Assembly (NCBI GenBank): GCA_021414185.1
Contig: JAIOOZ010000014.1
Coordinates: forward strand, 1 to 10,463
Length of the DNA: 10,463 nucleotides
Direction: 5' to 3'
DNA from: Betaproteobacteria bacterium
GTDB taxonomy: Bacteria; Pseudomonadota; Gammaproteobacteria; Burkholderiales; SG8-41
Positions 1-7,391 of this stretch are shown here, piece after piece (position 1 is the stretch's first letter; the number at the start of each line of letters is the position of its first letter). The notes under the pieces were generated by a model. It worked only from the letters and a program-made list of their open reading frames with translations. It did not search any database and was not told the DNA's origin. The position numbers and the translations under genes are program-made.

Positions 1-369
1 CAAACCGGTCGGCAGGGTGCTGCGCGCGGCGTTGATCGCCGCCTGCACGTCGCGCGCGGCGCCATCGATGTCGCGGTCGAGGTCGAACTGCAGCGTGATG
101 CGCGTGTTGCCGAGCGAACTCGACGAAGTGATTTCGGTCACACCGGCGATGCGGCCGAGCGCGCGCTCGAGCGGCGTCGCGACGGTCGCCGCCATCGTCT
201 CGGGACTCGCGCCCGGCAACGACACGCCCACCGATATGGTCGGAAAATCGACCTGCGGCAAAGGCGAAACCGGCAGCAGCCTGAACGCTACGGCGCCCGC
301 CAGCGCGAGCCCGATGGTCAGCAGGGTGGTCGCGACCGGACGCCGGATGAACGGTTCCGACATGTTCAT
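1..369 (-). CDS. mdtC: RND efflux pump inner-membrane subunit, MdtC-like (N-terminal part)
   Basis: Only the first 123 codons are present; the gene runs off the left edge. The product would be one of the two different RND permease subunits of an MdtABC-type proton-driven multidrug pump in the inner membrane. The reading begins MNMSEPFIRRPVATTLL, then the first transmembrane helix, then LPQVDFPTISV, LPGASPETMAATVATPLER, GRIAGVTEITSSSSLG and RDVQAAINAAR. This is the usual start of the periplasmic porter domain and closely follows E. coli MdtC as I remember it, especially LPQVDFP and the GAARDVQAAINAA stretch. The start at 369 overlaps the mdtB stop by four bases (ATGA), which indicates translational coupling. 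A GGAG at 381-384 lies 11 bases before this ATG. A second in-frame ATG at 363 is possible but is further from that GGAG. Family assignment is secure; the MdtC rather than MdtB label rests on motifs and gene order. Confidence 0.93.
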   Translation of the reverse strand, partial: MNMSEPFIRRPVATTLLTIGLALAGAVAFRLLPVSPLPQVDFPTISVGVSLPGASPETMAATVATPLERALGRIAGVTEITSSSSLGNTRITLQFDLDRDIDGAARDVQAAINAARSTLPTGL

Positions 370-3300
370 GGCCGTTCGCGCTCCACCGCACTGCCCTTCA
401 CAGAGCCCGCATTGCCCGTTTCAGCGCCATTCTCGACGCGCCGCGCGAGCCGGTCGAAGGCGAGATAGATCACGGGCGTCGTAAACAATGTCAGCAACTG
501 GCTGACGATGAGGCCGCCGACCATCGTGACGCCGAGCGGATGGCGCAGTTCCGAGCCCACGCCGCCGCCCAGCATCAGCGGCAGCGCGCCGAGCAATGCC
601 GACATCGTCGTCATCAATATCGGCCGGAAGCGCAGCAGGCAGGCCTGGTAAATCGCCTCGCGCGGCGTCTTGCCTTCGGTGCGCTCGGCATCGAGCGCGA
701 AGTCGATCATCATGATCGCGTTCTTCTTGACGATGCCGATCAGCAATATGATGCCGATGATGCCGATGATGCCGAGATCGCTGCGCGCGATGATGAGCGC
801 CAGCAGCGCGCCGACGCCGGCTGACGGCAGCGTCGACAATATGGTCACCGGGTGTATATAGCTCTCGTAGAGCACGCCAAGCACGATGTACATGGTGATG
901 ACGGCTGCGAGTATCAGCAGCAGCGTGTTGCCGAGCGAAGCGCGAAATGCGGATGCAGCGCCCTGAAAGGTCGTGCGCACGCTGATCGGCACCTGCAGTT
1001 CTTTTTGCAGGGCCTCGATTGCCTTCACTGCGTCGCCTAGTGAGTGGCCTGCCGCAAGGTTAAAAGAAATGGTCGCGGCCGGAAACTGGCCCTGGTGGTT
1101 GATAGCCAGCGGCGACGGCTTTTCCACCAGCCGCGTGACCGCCGAGAGCGGCACCTGCGTGCCAGTGCTGCTCGGCACGTAGAGATCGAGCAACGCTGCC
1201 GGCCCCTTGCGGAATTCAGGCTTGACCTCGAGCACGACGCGATACTGGCTCGATTGCGTGAAGATGGTCGATATCAGCCGCTGGCCGAACGCGTTGTAGA
1301 GCACGTTGTCGATGGCAGCGGTGGTCACGCCCAGCCGCCCCGCAGTGTCGCGGTCAATTTCGAGAAAAGCCTGCAAGCCCTGGTCCTGCAGATCGCTCGC
1401 GACGTCGATGACCTGCGGCAGTTGCGCCATGCCTTCCACCACGCGGCGCGTCTGCAAGCTGAGTTCTTCCGGGTTCGCGGTGTCGAGCGTGAACTGGAAC
1501 TGGGTGCGGCTCACGCGGTCTTCGATGGTGAGGTCCTGCACCGGCTGCATGTACAGCGTCATGCCTTCGTGGTCGGCGAGGCGTTTTTTCAGCCGGCTGA
1601 TGACTTCAGTCACGCCCGCGCGTTTCGAATGCTCTTTCAGGTTGATCAGCACGCGACCGCTGTTCAAGGTGGTGTTGGTACCGTCGACGCCGATGAATGA
1701 AGACAGGCTCTCCACTGCGGGGTCTTCAAGGACGACTTTGGCGAGCGCCTCCTGGCGCGCGGCCATGGCGGGAAATGAAATCGATTGCGGCGCTTCGGAG
1801 ATGCCCTGGATCACGCCGGTGTCCTGCACCGGGAAAAACCCCTTGGGTATGAAAACGTACAGCACCACTGCGAGCGCCAATGTGCCGATAGCGACCAGCA
1901 GCGTCAGATTCTGGCGGTCGAGCACCCATGTCAGCATTTTGCCGTAGCGCGCGATGATGGCATCGAACCAGCGTCCGGTCGTGCGGTAAAAATTGCTCTG
2001 CTCCGCTTCCGGCGTGTGGCGCAGCAGGCGCGCGCACATCATCGGCGTCAGCGTCAGCGAAACCACCGCTGAAATCAAAATGGACACCGCGAGCGTGATC
2101 GCGAACTCGCGAAAGAGCCGCCCCACCACGTCGCCCATGAAGAGCAGCGGAATCAGCACCGCGATCAGCGAAAACGTCAGCGAGATGATGGTGAAGCCGA
2201 TCTGCTCGGCGCCTTTGAGCGCGGCTGCCATCGGCTCCTCGCCCTCCTCGATGTAGCGCGAGATGTTCTCGATCATGACGATTGCGTCGTCAACCACGAA
2301 GCCGGTCGCGATTGTCAGCGCCATCAGCGTGAGATTGTTGATGCTGAAACCTGCGAGGTACATGACGCCGAAAGTGCCGACCAGCGACAGCGGCACCGCG
2401 ACACTCGGAATGATGGTGGCGGCGACATTGCGCAAAAACACGAAGATCACCATCACCACCAGGGCCACCGCGAGCAGCAACTCGAACTGCACGTCGGCGA
2501 CGGAAGCGCGGATGGTCGTGGTGCGGTCGGTCAGCACCGCGATGTCGATCGACGCCGGCAGCGAGCCCTGCAGTTGCGGCAGCAGGGCCTTGACGCGGTC
2601 GACGACCTCGATGACGTTGGCGCCGGGCTGGCGCTGGATATTGACGATGACCGCCGGCACGTCGTTCATCCACGCCGCGAGCCGCACGTTCTCGGCGTCT
2701 TCGATCACATCAGCGACGTCCGAGAGATAAATGGGTGCGCCGTTGCGGTAGGCGATGACGATGCGGCTGTATTCGGCGGCCGAGCGCAATTGATCGTTGG
2801 CGTCTATGGTGTAGGCGCGCTGCGGCCCGTCGAAACTGCCCTTGGCCTGGTTCACGTTGGATGCGGCGATGCCGGTGCGCACGTCCTCGAGATTCAGCCC
2901 GTTTGCGGTGAGCGCCTTGGGGTTGACCTGCACACGCACGGCCGGGCGCTGCCCGCCGCTCAACGTGACGAGGCCGACGCCGGTAACCTGCGAAATTTTC
3001 TGCGCGAGCCGTGTGTCGACGAGGTTCTGCACCGCCGGCAGTTGCAGCGTCTTCGAAGTAATGCCGAGCGTGAGGATGGGCGTGTCGGCCGGGTTGACCT
3101 TGCTGTAGATGGGCGGCGCGGGCAGATCGGCCGGCAGCAGATTGGAGCCGGCGTTGATCGCGGCCTGCACTTCCTGTTCCGCGACGTCGAGACTCAGTTC
3201 GAGATTGAATTGCAGCGTGATGACCGTCGCGCCGCCGGAGCTCGTCGACGACATCTGCTTCAAGCCCGGCATCTGCCCGAACTGGCGCTCGAGCGGCGCC

Positions 3301-3491
3301 GTCACCGACGACGTCATGACATCGGGGCTGGCACCCGGATAAAAGGCGACCACCTGTATCGTCGGGTAATCGACTTCCGGCAGCGCCGACAGCGGCAACT
3401 GCCGGTAGGCGAAGATCCCCGACAGCAGGATGGCGACCATCAGCAGCGAGGTCGCCACCGGGCGCAGAATGAACAGGCGCGACGGATTCAT
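366..3491 (-). CDS. mdtB: RND efflux pump inner-membrane subunit, MdtB-like
   Basis: A complete 1041-residue permease of the AcrB/HAE1 superfamily, the normal length for MdtB. In the MdtABC pump it forms a heterotrimer with MdtC and exports substrates using the proton gradient. Visible landmarks are RLFILRPVATSLL at the N-terminus, the first helix at about 12-30, LPEVDYPTIQVV at about 38, YPGASPDVMTSSVTAPLER at about 51-69 and SGGQRPAVRV at about 178. The transmembrane helix 4 motif GFVVDDAIVMIENISR places the proton-relay aspartates at D401 and D402. The C-terminal membrane block contains GIVKKNAIMMIDFAL with the helix 10 lysine. These match E. coli MdtB as I recall it almost segment by segment. 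The start at 3491 gives the expected N-terminus, but its ribosome binding site is weak (GGACC about 6 bases upstream). The stop overlaps the mdtC start. It lies 262 bases downstream of mdtA, wider than a typical operon junction. No disruption is visible. Confidence 0.96.
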   Translation of the reverse strand: MNPSRLFILRPVATSLLMVAILLSGIFAYRQLPLSALPEVDYPTIQVVAFYPGASPDVMTSSVTAPLERQFGQMPGLKQMSSTSSGGATVITLQFNLELSLDVAEQEVQAAINAGSNLLPADLPAPPIYSKVNPADTPILTLGITSKTLQLPAVQNLVDTRLAQKISQVTGVGLVTLSGGQRPAVRVQVNPKALTANGLNLEDVRTGIAASNVNQAKGSFDGPQRAYTIDANDQLRSAAEYSRIVIAYRNGAPIYLSDVADVIEDAENVRLAAWMNDVPAVIVNIQRQPGANVIEVVDRVKALLPQLQGSLPASIDIAVLTDRTTTIRASVADVQFELLLAVALVVMVIFVFLRNVAATIIPSVAVPLSLVGTFGVMYLAGFSINNLTLMALTIATGFVVDDAIVMIENISRYIEEGEEPMAAALKGAEQIGFTIISLTFSLIAVLIPLLFMGDVVGRLFREFAITLAVSILISAVVSLTLTPMMCARLLRHTPEAEQSNFYRTTGRWFDAIIARYGKMLTWVLDRQNLTLLVAIGTLALAVVLYVFIPKGFFPVQDTGVIQGISEAPQSISFPAMAARQEALAKVVLEDPAVESLSSFIGVDGTNTTLNSGRVLINLKEHSKRAGVTEVISRLKKRLADHEGMTLYMQPVQDLTIEDRVSRTQFQFTLDTANPEELSLQTRRVVEGMAQLPQVIDVASDLQDQGLQAFLEIDRDTAGRLGVTTAAIDNVLYNAFGQRLISTIFTQSSQYRVVLEVKPEFRKGPAALLDLYVPSSTGTQVPLSAVTRLVEKPSPLAINHQGQFPAATISFNLAAGHSLGDAVKAIEALQKELQVPISVRTTFQGAASAFRASLGNTLLLILAAVITMYIVLGVLYESYIHPVTILSTLPSAGVGALLALIIARSDLGIIGIIGIILLIGIVKKNAIMMIDFALDAERTEGKTPREAIYQACLLRFRPILMTTMSALLGALPLMLGGGVGSELRHPLGVTMVGGLIVSQLLTLFTTPVIYLAFDRLARRVENGAETGNAGSVKGSAVERERP

Positions 3492-3590
3492 GCGTCAGGT
3501 CCGGCGGTTACTCAGCCCGCACTCAATGAGTACGGCGTGAACGCAATCCGCACATGTCGGCGGCGGATCGAGCTCGCCGTGCTCGCATCC

Positions 3591-3716
3591 CCACGTTGCG
3601 GGGCGCGTCGGAGGGCGGAAGAGGGACCCCGACGGGGATCTGACCCCACAGACGCGCCAAGGATCGAAAACGACGCGCCCATGATCGGTTCCACGGTCGC
3701 ATCCCCGCAAGCGTGG
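3591..3716. repeat. Nested palindromic element between mdtA and mdtB
   Basis: The 262-base gap between mdtA and mdtB (3492-3753) holds no convincing gene but has clear nested symmetry. The outer arms are CCACGTTGCGGGG (3591-3603) and CCCCGCAAGCGTGG (3703-3716), complementary except for one extra base. Inside lie GGCGCGTC (3602-3609) and GACGCGCC (3651-3658), exact inverted copies, with a further direct copy of GACGCGCC at 3672-3679. The centre is a CCCC-GAC-GGGG hairpin (3627-3637). TCGCATCCCC occurs twice in direct orientation (3583-3592 and 3697-3706), overlapping both outer arms. No T-tract follows, so a standard intrinsic terminator is not supported. It may be a REP- or MITE-like insertion, or an mRNA structure that sets the mdtA to mdtBC expression ratio. 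The function is inference. Confidence 0.55.
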
Positions 3717-3753
3717 CCCCTGCTCCACGTTTCACCGATCCCTGCTCGGTAGC

Positions 3754-5235
3754 TCACTCGCTTGCTTTCTCTTTTTTCCAGGCGCCGCGCTTTCTGCCGC
3801 CCTCTTTCTGGCCGTCCGCCGTTTTGTCGGCATCCGCTTTGTCGCCACCGCTTTTATCGGCGCTGGTTTTCTCGCCGGCGCCTTTTTCAGAGCCGCCTTT
3901 GTTGCGACGGCCTTCGCCGCCGCCCTTGGCGCCATCGCTTTTGTCGCTGCCGGACTTCTCGCCGCCGCTGGATTTATCGCCACCGGTTTTCTCGCCGCCG
4001 CCTTTCTCGCCGTCACCGCCCTTGCGGCGTCCGCCGCCTTTTTTGCGCGAGCCGTCGCCGCCCTTGCCCGATGCCGCGGCGTCTTTCGACGGCAGCTCGA
4101 CTTTCGCGCCTTCGCGCAGCCGGTCCATGCCGTCGGTGACGACGAGTTCGCCCGGTTCGATGCCGGATTCGATCACGGTCGCATCGTTTTCCGCCGGACC
4201 CGTTTTCACGTCGCGCAGGGTGACCGTGCGGTCTTCCTTCACCACGTAAACAAACAGCCCGCGCGCGCCGCGCTGCAGCGCGGCACTCGGCACGGTGGTC
4301 ACTTCGGTACGCGTGTCGATCAGCATGCGCACGTTGACGAACTGGTTGGGGAACAATTTCGCGTCGTCGTTGGCGAACTGCGCTTTCAGCTTGACGGTGC
4401 CGGTGGTGGTGTCGATCTGGTTGTCCACGGTCAGCAGCGTGCCGCTCGCGAGTTTGACTTTCTGGTCGCGGTCGAAGGCATCGACCGGCACGCGCTCGCC
4501 CGATTGCACGCGTTTCAACACGACCTGCAGGTTGTCCTGCGCGATCGTGTAAATCACCGTGACCGGCTGCAGCTGCGTGATGACGACGAGGCCATTGGTG
4601 TCGCTCGAGCGCACGATGTTTCCCATATCGACCTGGCGCAGGCCCAGCCGCCCGGGGATCGGCGCCGTCACGCGCGAGTAAGTGAGTTGCAGGCGCGCGT
4701 TATCGACCAGCCCCTGATCGATTTTCACCGTGCCCTCGTACTGGCGCACCAGCGCCTCCTGCGTATCAACGAGCTGCTTGGCGATCGAATCCTGCGCGAG
4801 CAGCACGCGATAGCGGTCGAGATCGATGCGCGCGTTGGCGAGCAGCGCCTGGTCGCGCGCCATCTGCCCTTCGTACTGCATCAGCGCGGCCTGGAACGGG
4901 CGCGGATCGATTTCCGCGAGCAACTCGCCTTCGCGCACCAGTTGCCCTTCGCGGAACAGCACGCGCATCAACTGGCCGTCGACGCGGCTCCTGACCGTCA
5001 CGGTCTTTAATGGCGTGACGGTGCCGAGCCCGGTCAGATAGACATTGACGTCTTTTTTGGCGGCCGGCACTGCTACGACCGGCGTTACGCGCGAGGCGCC
5101 GTCGCGGCCCTTCTTGCCCGCCGGCTGCGCGTCTTCCGCCGGCCGCGTGTAAACGTAGTAACCCGCACCTGCGGCCACTGCCAGAAAAAGCAGCAGCCAA
5201 TGCAATTGTGAGACCAGCCATTTAACGAATCGCAT
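3754..5235 (-). CDS. mdtA: RND efflux periplasmic adaptor, MdtA-like, with long charged tail
   Basis: A membrane fusion protein of the HlyD/AcrA class that would link the MdtBC permease to an outer-membrane channel. At 493 residues it is clearly longer than E. coli MdtA (about 415). The N-terminus MRFVKWLVSQLHWLLLFLAV is one hydrophobic anchor (about 12-29) with no lipobox cysteine, so it is probably an uncleaved inner-membrane anchor. The barrel-sandwich (lipoyl-like) halves are visible: LKTVTVRSRVDGQLMRVLFREGQ first, and TYSRVTAPIPGRLGLRQVD after an alpha-helical hairpin. Beta-barrel and membrane-proximal domains follow, ending near VTDGMDRLREGAKVELPSKD. Residues 386-493 (bases 3757-4080) are a low-complexity tail of repeated Lys-Ser/Thr-Gly-Gly-Asp/Glu steps, with no predicted fold. 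Purine-rich bases precede the start, but there is no perfect ribosome binding site. It is the first gene of the mdtABC operon and is divergent from the Bug gene. Specific substrates cannot be read from the sequence. Confidence 0.94.
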   Translation of the reverse strand: MRFVKWLVSQLHWLLLFLAVAAGAGYYVYTRPAEDAQPAGKKGRDGASRVTPVVAVPAAKKDVNVYLTGLGTVTPLKTVTVRSRVDGQLMRVLFREGQLVREGELLAEIDPRPFQAALMQYEGQMARDQALLANARIDLDRYRVLLAQDSIAKQLVDTQEALVRQYEGTVKIDQGLVDNARLQLTYSRVTAPIPGRLGLRQVDMGNIVRSSDTNGLVVITQLQPVTVIYTIAQDNLQVVLKRVQSGERVPVDAFDRDQKVKLASGTLLTVDNQIDTTTGTVKLKAQFANDDAKLFPNQFVNVRMLIDTRTEVTTVPSAALQRGARGLFVYVVKEDRTVTLRDVKTGPAENDATVIESGIEPGELVVTDGMDRLREGAKVELPSKDAAASGKGGDGSRKKGGGRRKGGDGEKGGGEKTGGDKSSGGEKSGSDKSDGAKGGGEGRRNKGGSEKGAGEKTSADKSGGDKADADKTADGQKEGGRKRGAWKKEKASE

Positions 5236-5289
5236 GGGACTTTTTCTCTTTATTCATGGGCGCGCATGGCACCGTGCAAACAGCCGGTT

Positions 5290-5295
5290 ATCATA
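5290..5295 (-). promoter_or_regulatory. Candidate -10 element of the mdtA promoter
   Basis: On the minus strand TATGAT (5295 down to 5290) matches the sigma-70 -10 consensus at five of six positions and would give a leader of about 48 bases before the mdtA ATG. No good -35 box lies 16-19 bases upstream; that position falls inside the inverted repeat at 5305-5334. This suggests an activator- or repressor-dependent promoter, which is inference. Confidence 0.35.
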
Positions 5296-5304
5296 GAGGA
5301 AATG

Positions 5305-5334
5305 GCGGCGGCGGTGGAAGTTTACCGCCGCCGC
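5305..5334. promoter_or_regulatory. Perfect 11-bp inverted repeat in the mdtA/Bug divergent region
   Basis: GCGGCGGCGGT (5305-5315) and ACCGCCGCCGC (5324-5334) are exact inverted copies separated by 8 bases. The repeat sits between the divergent mdtA and Bug genes, immediately upstream of the candidate mdtA -10 box and over its expected -35 position. It could be an operator for a dimeric regulator or a cruciform/hairpin. The GGC-triplet composition means it could also arise by simple-repeat expansion. No regulator gene is present in the window. Confidence 0.4.
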
Positions 5335-5412
5335 GAACCCGGAAAATTGTAAAACAGTGTATCAACCCGGTATGTCTCAGACCGTACAGAGCGCGGCGGC
5401 AGATTTTGCCGT

Positions 5413-5420
5413 GCTACGAT
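5413..5420 (+). promoter_or_regulatory. Possible extended -10 upstream of the Bug gene
   Basis: TGC followed by TACGAT (5415-5420) resembles an extended -10 element (TGn then four of six consensus bases) 25 bases before the Bug ATG. No matching -35 box is seen. An alternative pair, TTGTAA (5347-5352) and TATGTC (5371-5376) with an 18-base spacer, lies further upstream. Both are weak candidates. Confidence 0.22.
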
Positions 5421-5445
5421 AACCGCGACCAGGAAAGGCGCCCGC

Positions 5446-6420
5446 ATGAAACCACGACAAATAATTGTGTTATTGATCGCCGCCAGCGCATGGCTGATGA
5501 GCGGCGTTGCGCTCGCGCAAACATACCCGACCAAGCCCGTGCGCATGATCGTGCCTTTCCCGCCCGGCGGCGCGACCGATCTGCTCGCGCGCGTCGTCGC
5601 GCAAAAGCTCTCCGAAAGCCTCGGCCATCAGGTCGTCGTCGACAACCGGCCCGGCGCCGGCGGCACCATCGGGTCGCGGTTGATGCTCGATGCGCCGCCT
5701 GACGGCTACACCATCCTCACTTCCAGCGTAAGCACGCACGCAATCGGCCCCCACCTTTATGCGAAACCGCCGTACGATCCGATGAAAGATTTCGCGGCAA
5801 TCACGGAGCTTTCGTCGACGCCGACGGTGCTCATGGTGTCGGGCACGCTGCCGGTTGCCACACTGAAGGAATTCATCGCGCTGGCCAAAGCGCGGTCCGG
5901 CCAGTTCAATTACGGCTCATCAGGTGTCGGCACGCAGTTTCACCTGTCAGGCGAATTGCTCAAACTGCAGACGGGCATCAACATGACGCACATCCCGTTC
6001 AAGGGCACCGCGCTGGTCTATCCCGATCTGTTCTCGGGACAGGTATCCATGTTGTTCGACACGCTGTCGGTCGCCATTCCGTTCATCAAGGCGGGGCGCG
6101 TCAAAGCCCTCGGGGTGACCGGCACGCAGCGCACACCGACTTTGCCGGACGTACCAACCATAGCCGAAGCCGGCGTGCCCGGCTTTTCCGCCGGCCTGTG
6201 GCTGGGCATCTGGGGACCGGCCAAGCTGCCGCGCGACATCGCCGAGCGCCTCTCGTCCGATGTGGCCAAATTGCTGAAGCTGCCCGACGTGAAGGAGCGA
6301 CTTGCCAGCCAGGGCATGGAACCTATCGGCAACACGCCCGCGCAGTTCGCGGAATTCGTGCGCAAGGAAAATGAGACTTGGTCGAAAGTCGTGAAAGCCG
6401 CGGGCGTGAAAGCCGAATAG
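5446..6420 (+). CDS. Bug/TctC-family tripartite tricarboxylate transporter substrate-binding protein
   Basis: A 324-residue periplasmic solute-binding protein, the normal size for the Bug family. A Sec signal peptide is evident: MKPR, then a hydrophobic core to about residue 20, then VALAQ with probable cleavage just before QTYP. The mature start YPTKPVRMIVPFPPGGATD is the diagnostic beta-strand and loop that contacts the carboxylate ligand in this family. VVDNRPGAGGTIGS, the YGSSGVGTQFHLSGELLK segment, the HIPFKGTA segment and PTIAEAGVPGF are further family landmarks. The start is fixed by AGGAAAGG (5431-5438), 7 bases before the ATG. No tctA or tctB membrane genes are adjacent, so this is an orphan binding protein, as is common in Burkholderiales. 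The ligand (a di- or tricarboxylate, aromatic acid or other small acid) cannot be told from the sequence. The gene is divergent from mdtA and convergent with the SDR gene. Confidence 0.94.
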   Translation: MKPRQIIVLLIAASAWLMSGVALAQTYPTKPVRMIVPFPPGGATDLLARVVAQKLSESLGHQVVVDNRPGAGGTIGSRLMLDAPPDGYTILTSSVSTHAIGPHLYAKPPYDPMKDFAAITELSSTPTVLMVSGTLPVATLKEFIALAKARSGQFNYGSSGVGTQFHLSGELLKLQTGINMTHIPFKGTALVYPDLFSGQVSMLFDTLSVAIPFIKAGRVKALGVTGTQRTPTLPDVPTIAEAGVPGFSAGLWLGIWGPAKLPRDIAERLSSDVAKLLKLPDVKERLASQGMEPIGNTPAQFAEFVRKENETWSKVVKAAGVKAE

Positions 6421-6432
6421 ACCGGCAACCAC

Positions 6433-6544
6433 GTAGGGTGGGCAACGCCTGTTGCCCACGCGGGAAAATTTCCGGGGCGTTGGCGCTATGCTGGCGGAAC
6501 TTGCCGGAATTCCAGCGGCGTGGGCAACACTTTGCCCACCCTAC
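6433..6544. repeat. Composite palindromic repeat (two REP-like hairpins, inverted)
   Basis: A 112-bp element with exact 13-bp terminal inverted repeats: GTAGGGTGGGCAA (6433-6445) and TTGCCCACCCTAC (6532-6544). Each end is also a hairpin. At 6438-6459 the arms GTGGGCAAC and GTTGCCCAC enclose a GCCT loop; at 6520-6539 the arms GTGGGCAA and TTGCCCAC enclose a CACT loop. The inner segments 6451-6461 and 6518-6528 are exact 11-bp inverted copies of each other. The element fills most of the gap between two convergent genes. It resembles REP/BIME or MITE-type repeats. It might block read-through in both directions, but no T-tract is present, so a classical intrinsic terminator is not supported. Confidence 0.75.
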
Positions 6545-6561
6545 ACTTGAACTTTCCTACG

Positions 6562-7391
6562 TCACCAGGCGGTAGAGCCGCCATCCACCGGAATCACCGC
6601 TCCGGTCATGAAATTCGAGGCATCGGACGCGAGCAGCACCGCAATGCCTTTCAGATCGTCGCCGCCGCCGGTGCGATGCAATGGAATCTCGCGCAGTATC
6701 TGCTCCGCGTTCTTCTCGAACATTTTCTCGTTGATCGACGTCACGAAAAATCCCGGGCAGATCGCATTGACCTGGATGTTGTGCTGCGCCCATTTGACGG
6801 CGAGATCGCGCGTGAAATTGACCAGCGCGCCTTTGCTCGTGCCGTAAGCAATCGAGTTATAGGCCTGCGGATTGCGCCCGACGAGGCCCGCGATGGACGC
6901 GATATTGATGATCTTGCCGCGTTTCGCCTTGATCATCTCGCGGCCCAGCGCCTGCGCGCACAAAAATGGCGCGGTGATATTCAGATCAAGCACCTGCTGC
7001 CAGCGGTCAAGCGGCATGTCTTCCGGCGGCGCCACCCACGCGCGGCCTGCGTTGTTCACCAGCACGTCGACGCGGCCGAATTTTTTCAGCACCGCATCTT
7101 TCATCGCCTCGACCTGATCGGCTTTCGTCACGTCGCAACCGACGGCGAGCGCCTTGACGCCAATTTTTTCTATCTCGTGCGCCGCCGCCTCGCAGTTTTC
7201 GAGCTTGCGCGAGGAGATCACGATATGCGACCCCGCTTCCGCCAGCGCGTGCGCCATCTGCAGACCGAGATCACGATATGCGACCCCGCTTCCGCCAGCG
7301 CGTGCGCCATCTGCAGACCGAGACCCGTCGCCCCCCCCGTGATCACGCTGACACGACCTTCAAGACTCATCAATTGCTGAACTGTAGCCAC
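6562..7391 (-). pseudogene. SDR-family NAD(P)-dependent oxidoreductase, frameshifted by tandem duplication
   Basis: A short-chain dehydrogenase/reductase whose frame is broken by a 53-bp tandem duplication (see 7214-7323). Reading from the start gives SLEGRVSVITGGATGLG, containing the TGxxxGxG cofactor motif. Soon afterwards the second copy shifts the frame and a TGA ends it. The other frame carries the rest: NNAG in VLVNNAGRAW, the catalytic serine in INIASIAG, the YxxxK pair in AYGTSKGA, then VNAICPGFF and a C-terminal VDGGSTAW. Removing one repeat copy gives a continuous 258-residue protein, a normal SDR length. The best start is GTG at 7391, giving MATVQQLMSLEGR. VQQL before the Rossmann fold is common in this subgroup, and AAGGA lies 7 bases upstream. 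ATG at 7370 has no clear ribosome binding site. An internal ATG (7257) would yield a protein without the cofactor motif. The substrate is unknown; a role as hydroxyacyl/ketoacyl or gluconate-type dehydrogenase is possible. It is the last gene of the acyl-CoA set. Confidence 0.85.
7214..7323. repeat. Exact 53-bp tandem duplication inside the SDR gene
   Basis: Bases 7214-7266 are repeated without a mismatch at 7267-7319, and the identity continues through GAGA (7320-7323). The two 57-base copies therefore overlap by 4 bases. The GAGA at each junction is a plausible microhomology for the duplication. 53 is not a multiple of three, which explains the SDR frameshift. Perfect identity of the copies points to a very recent event or an assembly/sequencing artefact. 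Confidence 0.95.

Noticed and set aside
2574..3752. Long plus-strand open frame (392 codons) opposite mdtB
   Set aside because: It is antisense to an unmistakable RND permease. Its translation is rich in Arg, His, Asp and Gly with no recognisable domain, as expected when the opposite strand of GC-rich coding DNA stays open.
3495..3757. Three small minus-strand frames (70-81 codons) in the mdtA-mdtB gap
   Set aside because: They overlap each other, have no clear ribosome binding site or familiar motif, and run through the nested palindromes, so a real gene is not supported.
3713..4249. Pro/Ser-rich plus-strand frame opposite the MdtA tail
   Set aside because: The Pro/Ser-rich pattern is simply the complement of the Lys/Gly/Ser/Asp-rich MdtA tail.
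6438..6459. Hairpin after the Bug gene as an intrinsic terminator
   Set aside because: The stem is strong, but no T-tract follows on either strand; it is better described as part of the composite palindrome.
7257..7259. Internal ATG of the SDR gene as the true start
   Set aside because: It would remove the TGxxxGxG cofactor motif and has no ribosome binding site; the upstream sequence clearly encodes the missing N-terminus once the duplication is collapsed.
6520..7380. Plus-strand open frame (286 codons) opposite the SDR gene
   Set aside because: It mirrors the SDR coding sequence, lacks a ribosome binding site and recognisable motifs, and even starts within the palindromic repeat.
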